NCBI GenBank assembly: GCA_018894105.1
Contig: CM032121.1
Location: 29,054,230 to 29,118,229 of the forward strand
Direction: 5' to 3'
DNA: 64,000 nt
Source: Jacaranda mimosifolia
Taxonomy: Eukaryota > Streptophyta > Magnoliopsida > Lamiales > Bignoniaceae
In this document: positions 1 to 12,300 of the stretch, one piece after another
Position numbering within the stretch: the first letter of the stretch is position 1
Layout of the letters: every line of letters begins with the position of its first letter
The notes under the pieces: model-generated
What the model was told of the DNA's origin: nothing
The model's input: only the letters and a program-made list of their open reading frames with translations
Databases searched by the model: none
Translations under genes and position numbers: made by a program

Positions 1-1169
1 AACCTATTGGGTCACACACAAAAGCCAATTAGCTTCCTAGTTGATGGAGCAATTTTCTAAGAGTTAGAGAATTTCTCCTAGTGGACCGATTTTGAGGTGT
101 CCAATTTAAATGTCAATATTGGCTTGATAAATATAAGTGTTAAATTAATCAATTAATTTAAAAGGTTAAATTTGACCATTAATTAAGGAGTTAATTATTT
201 GGTGCCAAAGTGACCATCAATTGATCAAGTTAACTTAAAGAGTTAAGTTAACAAAATTAAACTTAGGAGTTAAGCTTGTTTGACTTAAGAATTAAGTCAA
301 AGGTTAATTAATTAAATTAAAGTGTTTAATTTAATTAATGGGAAGAGTACATTTTTGAGGAAAAATTCAAATGAAATGTTAATTTGAATTAGCTTGAAAT
401 TAGATTTCAAATGTAATTAAGATGTACATGAAATTCAAATTGGATTTGAATTTGTATTTGCCACCTTGGCAATGCAAGTTGGCCACCCACCTTGAGGAAG
501 GTGTGATGCTAAATTGGCATCACACCAATCTCACCCTATATATAGATACATAGGGTGTGAGGATAGGCCATTATTGTTGAAAGAGTGAAAGAATTAGGTT
601 CTTTTCGCAGCTCCCTCCAAAAACACCTTGCAAGCATTGCATGTTGAAAGCTTTGCTCTCTTCTTCTTCTTCTTCTTCCCTACCTCAAATAGGTCCCCAC
701 CATTATCATTATCCTCTCTTATTCCAGCTTATAGTGATGAGAATTTACAAGTTTTTTTGGTGTGTAGATCATATCAATAGTGGAAAACAAGTTAGTCTGC
801 TACAGTTTGGAGATCCACTTGAGCAAAACACTAATTTGGTGAATTTTTCCAGGGGGATCCAGAAAGCTTTTTGATTCAAATTTTTTACTGTGTTTACTCC
901 AAGGTGTTGAGAGGTTTCAGTATTTCTTTAGTGAATTTTGGAGGATTTTTAACGTGGTTAAAAACTGCTCCCTTCCTGATGCGCAGTTTCTGGCAGATTC
1001 TGGATTGGTGAAAGGTTCTCCACTTTCTCCTTAGATATTAGTATTTCAAGGTAACACTCTATCTAAATCTGGATTTTAGGCATGATTTTATCCTAGTTAA
1101 CATGTAAGCACTAGTTTATTTAGCTTTTGAAGTTTTTATAATTGGATCCTAGTGCCTTACTTGCTTTCA
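1..1169 (+). mobile_element. LTR-A copy 1 (solo LTR, 5' part outside window)
   Basis: This is the 3' half of a long LTR whose complete copy lies at 25825-28041, with a third, 5'-truncated copy near 39797-41448. All three share blocks such as 'tcacacacaaaagccaatt', a TATA box and a pyrimidine-rich leader with CTT repeats. The LTR ends in CA at 1168-1169. The next base resumes an Athila-type gag reading frame (FFHASRAT...), so this copy is inserted in the gag gene. The left end and the target duplication are outside the window. The short frame at 641-874 lies in the transcribed LTR leader and is not a gene. The superfamily of LTR-A is not certain from the LTR alone. Confidence 0.75.
500..545 (+). 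promoter_or_regulatory. LTR-A promoter: inverted repeat plus TATA box (copy 1)
   Basis: GGTGTGATGC (500-509) and its exact complement GCATCACACC (517-526) form a 10-bp inverted repeat with a 7-nt centre. A TATA box, CTATATATAG, follows 9 bp later at 536-545. The same arrangement recurs in the other two LTR-A copies, which supports it as the core promoter of this LTR family. The binding factor is unknown. Confidence 0.6.
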
Positions 1170-2883
1170 ATTTTTCCATGCTTCACGCGCTACTAGCATT
1201 AGAAAAGAGATGAGCGGGATACGACAGAGAGACGTGGAGAATCTTCATGAATATTGGGAAAGGTTTAAACAACTTTGTGCAAGCTCCCCACAACATGGTA
1301 TTACTGGGCGACTCCTCATTCAGTACTTTTACGAAGGACTTTAACCGATGGAGAGAAGAATGATGGACTCAACAAGTCAAGGAGCCATAGTGAATAAAAC
1401 TCCAAGTGAAGCTAGAGAATTAATCTCTATAATGGCTTCCAACTCCCAACAATTTGGATACTCTTGGTACCTTAATAGAAGGGTCAATGAGGTAAGTAAT
1501 TCATCTCTTGAGCATCAAATTTGCACTTTAATTTCTCTTGTTCAACAATTGGTTGTAGGAAATACGTGACAAATAAAGGCTTGTGGGATATGCACTTATG
1601 TTGGTCATCCTATAGATATGTGTCCTACCCTCCAAGAGAATCCCTATGAACAAATCAATGCAGTAGGAGGATTCCTGGGACCACCGCAAAGACAGTATGG
1701 GTAGACACTTACAACCCAGGATGGAGGGATCATCTGAATTTCAGTTATAGAGGGAGACCGCAAAACTACCAACACTCCTGACAAAACCTGTCTTCTCCAC
1801 AGCAACCATCCTCTTCAAATACAGGTATGTCTCTTGAAGAGATTGTTAAATCGCTTGCTTTTAACACTCAGCAATTTCAATAGGAAACACGAGCAAGCAT
1901 TCAAAACCTGGAGAATCAAATGAGTCAGCTAGCTACCTCAATGAGTAAGATAGAATCCCAAGGGAAGCTACCCTCTGAGACAATTGTCAATCCCAAGCAG
2001 AACATTAGCGCGAGTACTTTAAGGAATGGTAAGGAGTTGAAGGAACCCAGTAAGAAGACATGAGTAAATACTATTATGGAAAAAATAGGGAGAGAGATTG
2101 TGATGCCCCAGGATTCGGTTGAACATTTGCATGAACCCAATGGTAAGGTGACAAACCCATTGGTTGTACACCCTCAATTTCCTATAAGGTTCGCTAAATC
2201 CAAAAGGCATGAAGAGGAAAAGGAGATTTTTGAAACTTTTCGCAAGGTTGAGGTAAATATCCTTTTACTTAATGCAATCAAGCAAATACCTCGGTATGCT
2301 AAGTTCCTCAAGGAATTGTGCACAAATAAAAGAAAATTAAAAGGTAATAAAAGAATAAATGTAGGGGAAAATGTATCAATAATGAAAGGACCCAGGCATG
2401 TTTACTATCAATTGCAAAATTGGCAAAGTTGGAATTGAAAAGGCTATGTGCGATCTTGGTGCTTCAATAAATATCATGCCTCTTTCCAACTACTCTTCAT
2501 TGAATGTCGATCCTTTGAAAGAAACAGGAGTAGTTCTTCAACTTGCTGATAGGTCTGTTGTATATCTGGAGGGAGTCTTAGAGGATGTGAAGGTACAAGT
2601 TAACAAATTGATTTTTCCTGCTGATTTTTATGTACTTAATATGTTTGAAGATAACTTTTCTAATTTGTCACAAATATTGTTGGGAAGCATTTTCTTAGAA
2701 CCTCTAGGACATTGATGTGTATGATAGTATACTAACTATGGAGTTTGATGGTAATATGATTAAATTCAATATTTATGATGCCATGAAATATCCTAGTGAT
2801 GAGTCTTGTGTTTCTATTGTGAATAATATTGATACTTTGACTCACGAAACTTTGAATTTGAATGATGATAATTTTGTGACGTG
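1170..2883 (+). pseudogene. Athila-type Ty3/gypsy gag-protease remnant
   Basis: The conceptual reading frame carries the plant Athila gag signature: HEYWERFKQLC (about 1243-1275), then LLIQYFYEGL, then KTPSEARELI and MASNSQQFG near 1400-1455. After several stops and frameshifts, the retroviral-type aspartic protease region follows at 2398-2883. Its segment AMCDLGASINIMPLS (about 2440-2490) is the usual plant form, and LLGSIFLEPLGH and LTMEFDGNMIKFNIYDAMKYP follow at about 2676-2790. In the family this polyprotein forms the capsid and cleaves it. Here the gene is dead: in-frame stops occur at 1341, 1568 and near 2060, and at least one frameshift separates the pieces. The amino end was split off by LTR-A copy 1. 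No reverse transcriptase, RNase H or integrase follows; the protease tail runs straight into the non-coding block containing 'gggaggcaaccca' (2919-2931), which in Athila elements normally comes after pol. Confidence 0.85.
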
Positions 2884-3040
2884 AGGAATAACTACGTCTA
2901 AAGAGAGGCGCTTTTTGGGAGGCAACCCAAACTTTCAATTTGTTGTTTATATTTTTAAGAAAAAATTCTTTAATTGGCTTTATTTTTCTCTGATACAGGA
3001 CATGTTTTAAATTGACCTGTAGGCATAATTAGTTTGACAT

Positions 3041-3225
3041 AAAAGCTCTTCAATGTATTCGTGCCCACGCCTTACTCAAGGACCTCTTCTGGCATGTTGG
3101 AATTATTTCACAAGGAAAGCTCTCCAATCTACCCGTGCCCACGCCTTGTTCAAGGATGTCTTCTGGCATGTTGGAATTAATTAATAGAAAAGCTTTTCAA
3201 TCTACTCATGCCCACATCTTGTTTC
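3041..3225 (+). repeat. Tandem repeat, about 73-bp unit, about 2.5 copies
   Basis: Units start at about 3041, 3115 and 3187. Each carries 'aaagct(c/t)t(c/t)caat', 'gtgcccacgcctt' and 'ttctggcatgttggaatta', with a few changes per unit. The repeat lies between the protease remnant and the ORF-1-like frame of the Athila element. Confidence 0.75.
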
Positions 3226-3364
3226 ATCAACTCTCTTACCGTCTAAACCATTTTCACCATTTTATTTATTTATGTATTTTTATTTATTTTATTTTATTAT
3301 TAATATTTTTATATTTATTTTTATATTAAAGAAAAACAAAAAAAAATGAAAAAGAGAGTCAAAA

Positions 3365-3925
3365 TTGGACTCACTATTCATCTTCTTTTCTAAGAAAACC
3401 TCACAAAAACCGCCACCACCATCTTCACAAAACCTACCACCTCTCTCGCCATCATCTCCAAACTATCTTCAACACCCATCACCACCATCTACAACTCCAT
3501 CCGCCACTTTCAACCACTCATCACCACCATCTCCAACACAAACCCATCACCACCATCTCAGCACCATTCACCGCCCTCAGCTATCACAAAAACCATCTCC
3601 TGCCACTACCACTCTCAGCCACCATCATTATCATCATCAACACCAGCCACTGTCACCATCTCCAACCATCAACCGTTGCCATATTTATCCACCACCACTA
3701 CCCACCATCCCCAACCATCACCTTAACCCATCACCTTCGATCACCATCTCCATCTCCAATCACCATCCACCACCACCATCTCCATCATCTGCCACCATCA
3801 TCTTCAACCACCAAGTCACCATCAACAAGAACCACCACCATCACCACCCATCGTCAGCACCTTTATCAACCTTCAAACACGTCATCACCACATTCCCTCA
3901 CCATAAACTACTCAACCAAACATGA
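3365..3925 (+). repeat. Low-complexity CCA/CAT-rich tract with open frame
   Basis: An open frame of 186 codons is made almost entirely of Pro, Ser, His and Thr, encoded by imperfect CCACCATCT-type repeats. The bias comes from a cryptic simple repeat and no domain is visible. In Athila elements the frame upstream of the ORF-1-like gene often starts with Pro/Ser-rich sequence, so it may be the degenerate amino end of the next frame. I do not call it a gene. Confidence 0.5.
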
Positions 3926-3975
3926 AAGAAAACTAATCTGCAACTCGTTCTCAATGGGCCAAGAGCACTCGGGTA

Positions 3976-5158
3976 ATGCGTACACGTCCAATTGAATCTC
4001 TTCTAAAATCATCTCAACCGCCAACTACTTCCACTGTTAATGTCTGGCTATATGCTTTATCTAGATTTCGATGTTGTTCTAGACTTGGAAAAAGAAAAAC
4101 TATCCTTCCAACCATAGAATCTAATTTACATGGGTCTCTCCAATTCATCACACCTCATGAATGGGATAGGTACACTGAGGTTTGCTCTAGATTAATCATC
4201 ATCTGTAAGTATATTCACTATCCCACTCTTGAGACTTTAAATATTCGTGCTGATGTTGATCAATTAATTGATGGTATTGGATGGCATCCTTATTTTTCCA
4301 TTCGTTATCCAGCATATGTTGAACTTGTGCGTAAATTCTATACTACTTTTAAGTTTAACAAATTGGTTGATTTCTCTCTGAATACTCCTAATGTGGTTGT
4401 ATTTGGATTAATGGGTCGAAGGTTTAGCTTCTCTCTCACAAAATTTAATCTAACATTTAGTTTTATCACACCTAATTATGCGCATTCTGATGAATATCTG
4501 AACAGTAGGTATGACATTAATACTGAGTTTGTACCCCCAAACGCTTTATAGATCTTTGACTCAAAACATGGTTGTCTCTTATCATCTTAGCAAATCCAAG
4601 GATACTTTTCTTGTTGATCCTGCCTTGAAACATGTTCATCATTTTCTTGAATTCTCTTTTTTGGGTAGGAAGGATTCTGCTAATGTGCTATCGAAAGCTG
4701 AGTTTTATTTTGTGGTGCATGCTTGACAATGTCAAAGTTAACTTGGGTGTTGGTTGGCTATTTAATTTGCAAGTGTCTTGGCTAATAAACGTGCATTAAT
4801 CCTGGGATCATTTATTACACATTTGGCCATACACGAGCACTTGATCACCCATGAGATAATAAATTACATATTATTTGTGATATGACACCTCTGGATCTGA
4901 ACTATTTAGAAGGGATGGGCCTACTCAGCAAACAGAACAATGTGTTTTATTTTTGCTCTCCAGGACCCAGTATGTCATAGAAGCATGGAAGGATTTTTGA
5001 TGATGATGAGGGAACATGACCCACCCCTGGTGCAGCTGAACCTAAGACTCGTGACGATGATCTTCATGCTCTTCGCTGCCAGCTTTCACGTATAGAAACC
5101 AATCTTATGGCCTATTTCGCTTATGTTGGTTTCTTATCCCTAGTTCCACCCAATCCTT
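3976..5158 (+). pseudogene. Athila ORF-1/env-like retroelement protein remnant
   Basis: The first open part (3976-4551, 191 codons) reads through segments typical of the third frame of Athila retrotransposons, for example HEWDRYTEVCSRLI. The homology continues in another frame at 4550-4726 (HHFLEFSFLGRKDSANVLSK), then through MLDNVKVNLGVGWLF near 4722-4765 and LILGSFITHLAIHEHL near 4795-4845. This is the position of the so-called env-like gene of Athila (ATHILA ORF-1 family); its function in plants is not established. At least two frameshifts and several stops break it. It is placed directly after gag-protease because pol is missing. Recognition is from remembered family patterns and would need a profile search to confirm. 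Confidence 0.65.
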
Positions 5159-5260
5159 GAAGTCATGTGGACCTCGTCTCCTTAAGAGAGTCCTTCTTCC
5201 GCCTTTCTTATGCATTTACATTCTTATTTTGAAACATTGAGGCCAATGTTAGGTTTAAGT

Positions 5261-5273
5261 GTGGGGGAGGAAA
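5261..5273 (+). other. Polypurine tract-like run downstream of the ORF-1 remnant
   Basis: GTGGGGGAGGAAA follows the characteristic 'acattgaggccaatgtt' motif found near the 3' end of Athila elements. A second candidate, TGTGTGGGAATT (about 6309-6320), directly precedes the LTR at 6320 and is the better-placed plus-strand primer. The stretch between them (5274-6319) is AT-rich 3' untranslated sequence. It holds a tandem duplication near 5770-5910 built on 'ggctgca/ggtgcat...atca...ccaatgt' and no gene. Confidence 0.45.
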
Positions 5274-6319
5274 TTTTAAATTCATTTTGCTTCAAACATG
5301 CATGATATGGCTCTTTGTTCTTCTTATTTGTTTTCAAAGCGTGCTTTAGTTCTTGATTTGTTAATTTTCTCGTTCACTTTTTCTCTCTTTTCAATGCTTG
5401 TCCCTGAGGTAATACTTAAATTAATTGGGTTGAATTAGGACACATTGTAAGAATGGCATTAGTAGTTGAGTTCTCATTTATTGCACTTTGAATTATTACC
5501 TTGTTGGTTGATTTGGATGAAAAATGTATGAAGGAATTAATGCATATCACCTTAACCCTAATTATTATCATGTATAGAGGGTTAACTTTTCTAGAGCTTG
5601 CCTTGATGAACATATTTGGGTTGAATTGTTGAGTTGAATGTACTAAGACAATGAAGGTGACTGGGTTTAACCATTTAACCTTTCTTTAAAAAAAAATCAC
5701 TAACTTGATTACTACGATAATTACTAAAATTAAGTGATTATGAATAGGGATAATAACCATCTAGGTTTGTGATCGGCTGAGTAACCGGCTGCATCATCAT
5801 CAATGTCTGTATTTGCGTAAAAAAGTCGGATGACATTCTAGACAAATTGTGGCTGGCTGAATAATGGGTGCATTCATCCCCAATGTTTGTATTCGCATAA
5901 AAAGGTTGGTCCACGCGTTGAATTTAGTGCCAAAAAAAAGAGGTCGAATAAGGTTTTTCCCTTTCATCCTTTATGCTTTTTGCATTCGACTTGTTATTTC
6001 TCCATGAATATGTGATATTGTTGCATGTTTTTGATAATTGTTTTTCTATTTCTTGACTTGAATTGAACTTAATGAAAAAGTGTTAAATCCTTTTTACATT
6101 TCAAGTTCGAAGAGACTGCTAGGGTGGCAGATTATTTGTTTGATTTATAAAGGTTCTTTCTATGAAGTGCATGTTCTTACTTGTGTCTTGATTCGGCCCT
6201 CCAAAATGTGATAATTTGAACTATTTGGCGACAAGTTGAGAAATAGGAAGAAGGGTTTGTGAGAAAGGTTGATAAATTGGAGCTATTGTATGCTTGAGGA
6301 CAAGCATTGTGTGGGAATT

Positions 6320-7597
6320 TGTTAAGTTGCATTTTTATCTTCTAATTCATATAATTTCCCCTTATGATTAATAGTAAAAAAGGTTAATTGTTGGGTTTTA
6401 ACTTTCATTTATATTTTGAGAAGCCAATTAAAGATTCAAGCTTAATGCAGTTGAAAATCAAGCATTTGACATGCTTGGAGCAAATGTTGCATTCCTAAGG
6501 AGATGATGAATGGAAAAGGGAATAATTTGAGTGCGAGCGTGTCTTGCTTCCCAAGACAATTATGCAAATTTGATTTAGAAGCATTCAATCTATTTTAGCA
6601 GTTGTATATACTTGGAATATTTTAATTTCTATTTCTTTAATTACGATAATTTGAGTTTTCCTATTCTGATAGGACTCCTATTAGTTTTTCAATTGCATTA
6701 GGAGTAGTAGGCTATTTATAGGGAATTAGATATGTTTCATAGGAAGATTTTTCATTCTTTTATTCAACATATTTTTAGTTTCCTGCGTTTTCTTTTTTCC
6801 ATGAGTTGCTAAACTCTTCCTCTAGCCTAAGGGACTATTGAAGTTTGGTTTCTTCAATATTTGTGAGATCTAAATGATTTAATTCATTTTTCTTATTTCT
6901 TGAGTATTTATTTATCTTTTGTTTTCATTATGAGCATTAAGGTTTATTGAATTTAGGGCCTAAATTTGATAGCTTAGAATATTTGTTCTGTCAATTGGAA
7001 CATTAAATCAGTAATTATTTAATTGTTCTAATGTTTGTAGCAAATAACATAGTTATGTGTAGTAATATGTATGATTTATGTTATGTGGATAAATAATCTA
7101 GTCTAAATAAACCCCATGTGTGTGTGTTTGTTAGCTAAGGCTGGGTCTCTCTAGTTTTCAATGTTGTTGATAAATTAAATCCTAGGAGCATTTTGTTAGG
7201 GTTGTTTATTAGCAAGGAAAATAGCTAACGAGCTTCTCTTAGTTATCGAGATAGTAAGGAGAAATTGATTATTAGGGAGTCCGAGTAACCATAACCGGTC
7301 TATTCAAGAAAAGAGAAATTTGGCTTTGCATCAATGATCAAATCTGAGAACCAAACTGAGATTTTACATTAGGCTAGATTTCATTCTTATTGATTCCTTA
7401 TTTTTATTTGTGATTTATTTATTTTTAAGATTCTAGGTCTTCGTTTTCATAAAAATCCCCCCTTCTATTTTACTTTATTTAGTAAACTTGAAAGAAATAA
7501 AATTTACCAGTCTTTGTGCAATATGATCCTACTCATCGCTATTTACAAATCATATCTTTAGAGTAGGAATTTATTTTTGTTACATCGACACCTATCA
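6320..7597 (+). mobile_element. Athila LTR (shared central LTR)
   Basis: The LTR begins TGTTAAG after a purine-rich tract and ends ...CCTATCA at 7597. Five bases later comes a primer-binding site, so the right edge is well defined. Its length of 1278 bp fits Athila. It serves both as the 3' LTR of the element to its left and as the 5' LTR of the gag start to its right. Its last 0.4 kb recurs at 7999-8333. Confidence 0.8.
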
Positions 7598-7602
7598 AAT
7601 TT

Positions 7603-7620
7603 TGGCGCCATTGTCCGGGA
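7603..7620 (+). other. Primer-binding site, tRNA-Asp type
   Basis: TGGCGCCATTGTCCGGGA closely matches the complement of the 3' end of plant tRNA-Asp(GTC) (TGGCGCCGTTGCCGGGGA), with two transitions. This is the standard primer for Athila/Tat elements. It lies 5 nt after the LTR end, where minus-strand DNA synthesis would start. Confidence 0.85.
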
Positions 7621-7680
7621 TTGGAGTCAACTAATTTTGTTTCTTTTAATACCTCAATTTTCTAGTACAGGTGAACTTCA

Positions 7681-7998
7681 ATGGCTCGTGAAAAAACTTT
7701 AAGGGAGTTAGCTGAACTGGATTTGGCTCAACAACCGCTTTGCATTGAATATCCGAAGTTGGAAACACCTTTTGAGCTTAAATCTGGGTTAATCCATCTA
7801 CTACCCATTTTTCGCTGTTTGGAGAATGAAGATTCCCATAAGCATTTAAAGGCACTTCATGTTGTGTGCTTGACTATGAAACCCCAAGGAGTGTCTGAAG
7901 AGCAAGTCAAGTTGCGAGCTTTTCCATTTTCTTGAGCAGATAAAGCTAAAGATTGGTTGTTTTACATCCCCCCTAGTTCTGTCACTACATGGATGAAA
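7681..7998 (+). pseudogene. Athila gag amino-terminal fragment
   Basis: The open frame starts MAREKTLRELAEL 60 bp after the primer site. It runs through ELKSGLIHLLPIFRC and NEDSHKHLKALHVVCLTMKP, a strong match to the start of plant Athila gag. After a stop at 7933 the homology continues as ADKAKDWLFYIPPSSVTTWMK to about 7998. It then ends abruptly at a junction with LTR sequence, so about 80% of gag and all downstream genes are deleted. This fragment covers exactly the gag part missing from the copy at 1170; the two do not overlap. Confidence 0.85.
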
Positions 7999-8333
7999 TA
8001 GGGTTGTTTATTGGCAAGGGAAATAACTAACCAGTCTATTCAAGAAAAAAGGAATTTGTCTTTGCATCAATGATCAAATCTGAGAATCAAATTGAGATTT
8101 TACGTTAGGTTAGATTTCATTCTTATTGATTCCTTATTTTTATTTTTGATTTATTTATTTTTAAGATTGTAGGTCTTCGTTTTCATAAAATCCTCCCTTC
8201 TATTTTACTTTATTTAGTAAACTTGAAGGAAATAAAATTTAACAGTCCCTGTGGAATATGATCCTACTCATTGCTATCTACAAATCATATATTTAGAGTA
8301 GGAATTTATTTTTGTTGGATTCGATGCCTATCA
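7999..8333 (+). mobile_element. Partial Athila 3' LTR
   Basis: This stretch repeats the last 0.4 kb of the LTR at 6320-7597, starting at 'tagggttgttta' and ending at the same ...CCTATCA terminus. It lacks about 60 bp relative to 7220-7285. The deletion endpoints are both 'taac'-type sequences, which suggests a short-homology deletion. Unlike 7597 it is not followed by a primer site, so 8333 is the outer end of the element. Confidence 0.8.
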
Positions 8334-8863
8334 TGGTCGTAGCTGATACCCATAGTTTTTTGTATTGGGATATATACTTTTGAGAATGGGATTCCTATAA
8401 AAATTGAGATTTCTATCTCTAAATTATACCAAACATAGGTTTAGGAATGAATTTAAAAATATTCATTTTATTCCCACTTTGTTCCGACATGCTAATCATG
8501 TCATAAGCATAACATAACAAACAACATTGAGCCAAAAGTACCCACATTCCTATATTCAAAAATAGTGGATGTAAAAATCCCTAATAGATCATATCCTCAA
8601 GTTACATAATTTTTTCCCATCATTTAAAAAAAAATTACCATTAGATTTCTCTAATTTGAAATCATCATGAAATTGATTCGATGATCCATTATTAAGTATT
8701 TGTTGAAAGAAACATATATTTTATACACTTCTCCAAATATTCAACTTTTCTGTAGCATAAATCTAGTTTGGGAACCTTGTTAGTAACAAAACTCAAGTAC
8801 GATGCTCACAATTGCAGGTGTGTATATTTGGGAGGGTGAAGTAGGTTTGGGTTAGATTCATAT
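8334..8863. other. Intergenic, no gene seen
   Basis: AT-rich sequence between the Athila block and the copia element. It has many stops in all frames, and I see no recognisable repeat boundary. Confidence 0.6.
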
Positions 8864-9378
8864 TGTCCTCCAACATGACCGGTAGATTAGAAATACAAAA
8901 TATATAAGAAATATAATATAAAATGACAATCATAATATGATTTAACATGGTTCGACTTCAATTAATAGCCTAGATCCACAGTGCAAAGAGATAAAGAATT
9001 TATTATAAATCAATTTTGAAGAGTACAAATATTTTATGGTTTCAAATCTGAATCTCACAACATATGTCTCCCTCGTTTCATTTAATTACTCAAATCCTAA
9101 CTCGAATTACACCTCAAAGTATTTCCTACACTCAAATAACCTTATTTAGAAATTATTAGAGATACTAAAAAAAGGGGTTAAAAACACACATCATGCGGCT
9201 GCAATGCCAAAACTGGCTACACGACTCCTACTTTATCTTGAGCATCGCGGTGCCGGAATTAGATGCCATGACACCTAGTAATCTATTTTCGGAGTTGCAA
9301 CATGGAACACAGTTGAATAAAAATCTGGTCACTCTTTATTTTTTCTTCCCAATTTGAAAGTACCAAGGCACTTCAACA
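8864..9378 (-). repeat. Copia 3' LTR
   Basis: Left LTR of the copia element. It pairs with 13317-13760 over most of its length and is bounded by TG...CA. The adjacent polypurine tract lies at 9379-9391 (plus-strand 'attctccacctta'). Confidence 0.75.
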
Positions 9379-9399
9379 ATTCTCCACCTTACCTTATAT

Positions 9400-12300
9400 T
9401 TTTAGACCTCTTCACTAGTCCCACAAAGGGACACTTGTTTGAGATTTTTTAAACTCTAATTAAATTCAAAAAATGCTTATCCTGAACAAAAAATTGATTT
9501 CCAAAACAAACTTTGTCAACATATCTGTTGATTATCCTATGTCCTAACCTTCTAAATTGAAATAAGACATTGTGACATAATATCTTGAACAAAATGATAC
9601 CTAACATCAATGTGCATTATCCTCTAATGGTACACCTGATTCTTCAATAAGTTATGGCATTCTAATTATCAAAAACATTGTAGTCATCCTAGACTCCATA
9701 TTCATATCAACAATCATCTCCTTCTGTTAAATGCCTTTCTTGACACCTTTAGCCAAATTCATGTACTCTACCTCAGTAGTAGATAATGCAATTGAAGCCT
9801 GTAGTTTTGCCTTTCAAGTGACAACGCAACTAGAACACATGACCTGTTATCGATCTCTTCGTATCCAAATCTCCATCATTGTCACATCCCCATAGCCAAC
9901 TAGTGTAGCAACAAAATTAAGTTAGTTATACCTTAATCATTTATCTGTAGAACCTCTCGAATACATCATAATTCACTTCACATCCCGCCGATGCATCTTC
10001 AACAGCTTATGCATTTGCTAACCAAACTGACTACATGTAGAATATTCGGCCTAGTGCAAACTATAGAATACACTAAGCTACCAACTGCACTAGCATAAGG
10101 TACTTTGGACATATGTTCTCCTCAATACTAGGAGATAACTCTACTGAGAGCTTGAATGAGCTGCGAGAGGTATACGAATTGGATTTGACTGATTCATCCT
10201 GAATTGCTCATGTACTTTCCCACCATATTGTTGCTAAGAAACCTATAATATCCAATAGCGTCTATCTCTAATGATCTACATACGTCTTGGTTGCACCCAA
10301 ATCTTTCATCTCAAATTCTTCACTAACTGAGCTTTCAACAAGTTGATTTTAAATATATTTCTAGAGGTAATTAACATATCATCAACATATGGTAGCAAAT
10401 AAATAAATGTCCCATCACCATATTTTCTTTGATATATGTAGCTATTGTAAGTGCTACTAGTGTATCTACTTTTGGTATTAAATGCATCCTTTTATACTAC
10501 TGCTAGTAGACCATTTCAAACTATAAAGAGATCTTCTCAAAAGACATGCTTGATCCTCCTTATCTGGAAAAATATATCCTTTTGGATTACGCATGTATAT
10601 CTACTCTCTAGCTCACTATTCAAGATGCAACCTTAACATCCATCTATTCCAACTTTATATCAAACAAAGCCACCATGGAAAGCAACACATAAGTGAAAGT
10701 GTGCTTCACCACCTGAGAGAACACTTTATGAAAATCAATTCCCTCTCTTTATATAAATTCCCTCCTAACCAATCGTACCTTAGAGCGAGCATCCTCAACC
10801 CTAGAATTCCCTCATTTTTCTTGAAGACCCTTTTGTGTCCAATTATTTTCTAACCCTTAGATGTCTAAACTAGTTCCTATATGCCATTATTCTGCGAAAA
10901 CTCAATCTCTTCACTCATAGCAATTAACCACTTCTCTAAGTCTAAACTGGTAATAGCTTTTTGGTATGTGATTGGATCATCTTCCCTAAAATCCTCAGTC
11001 ATACTTAATATCTAAGCAGCCAAACTGCTATAGAGATTTGATATGTCTTCTCTCTATATTAGACAAAATGATAATCCTCTGATGATACATTTTCCTATTA
11101 CTATTCGATGGTATTGAGCTCTTATCGGCTCATTAGAGATTTCTTATAGAGTGTTAATCTTTAACTCCGTTTGCTTTGCAATGTCCTTCTAACAACTCTT
11201 ATCTTGTTGTTTCTTCATCATCTTGGCAGACTCATCAAACATTACATCTCTACTAAATAAGCTTGGAGCACATGTCATTAATACATAATTATCGATAGCC
11301 TTTAACTCCATCTCATATGCTGGAAATATATATTTCCTTGCCATTAGCTCAAGCTTCCCATGATGAACATAACCATAAGTGAGACACACAAGTACCTTCA
11401 AATTCGAGTACTCAACCACTCAACCAAAGGAATCATGTAGTCAATAACAATTGATAGTGACCTATTCACCAAATAACAAGTTATGCTGATATCTTTAGCC
11501 CAAAAGTCTCTAAATAATTCGATATTAAATAGCATGCACCAAGCTCTCTCTAAAAGTATTCTATTCATCTGGTCTATAATTCCATCTATTGTGGTGTATT
11601 TGTGGTTGTGTAGTGCTTCACAATTTGCTCCTAGTTGTAGAACTCCTAGAGTTCTTTATTGGAGAATTCCAACCAATTCAATCCTCAAGCACTTGATTAA
11701 GTTGTTAGTTTGTTTTTCAATATGCTCTTCCAATACTTGAACATGACAACACTTCATCCTTATATTCTGGCGTAGACGCGCAAACCTTCTATGACAAGTC
11801 ATTAGTCAACCTCAACATATATCTAGCATCAACCTTGGAGGTAACTTGAGAAGGCCTATCAGGGGTTTAAATGGATGTAGTCCAAAGTGCCCTTAGTCCT
11901 ATGAACTGGCTCACCAAACTTTAGCCATTGTTTCTTTCGAAGAATATAATGCCATAAAAGTCTAGCTGCCCAATTTTTTAACATAAATCAAACCCCATTT
12001 ACTCAACTCTAACATCCCCTTTTCACTCATATACCCTAATGCATACGCCATAATTAACCTAGTAATATCTTTATTTGTATTAGATGATAAAGCTAATACA
12101 GAGCTTGTAACTATACTATTCAATCCATCTTTCATTCTTCATGAAAACTAGTGTACCATTTGAATCCCAAATGACTCTACTTTGAGCCATATACTCACAG
12201 CCAATCTCCAATGTGCCCAAGGAAATTAAATTCTTTCCAAATTAGGAATGTGTCGACAATCTGAGAAAGTTCTTACTATATCATTGTGTATTCGAATATT

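Noticed and set aside
3365..3925. 186-codon Pro/His/Ser-rich open frame as a gene
   Set aside because: The composition follows from CCA/CAT simple repeats, and there is no domain, conserved neighbour frame or signal.
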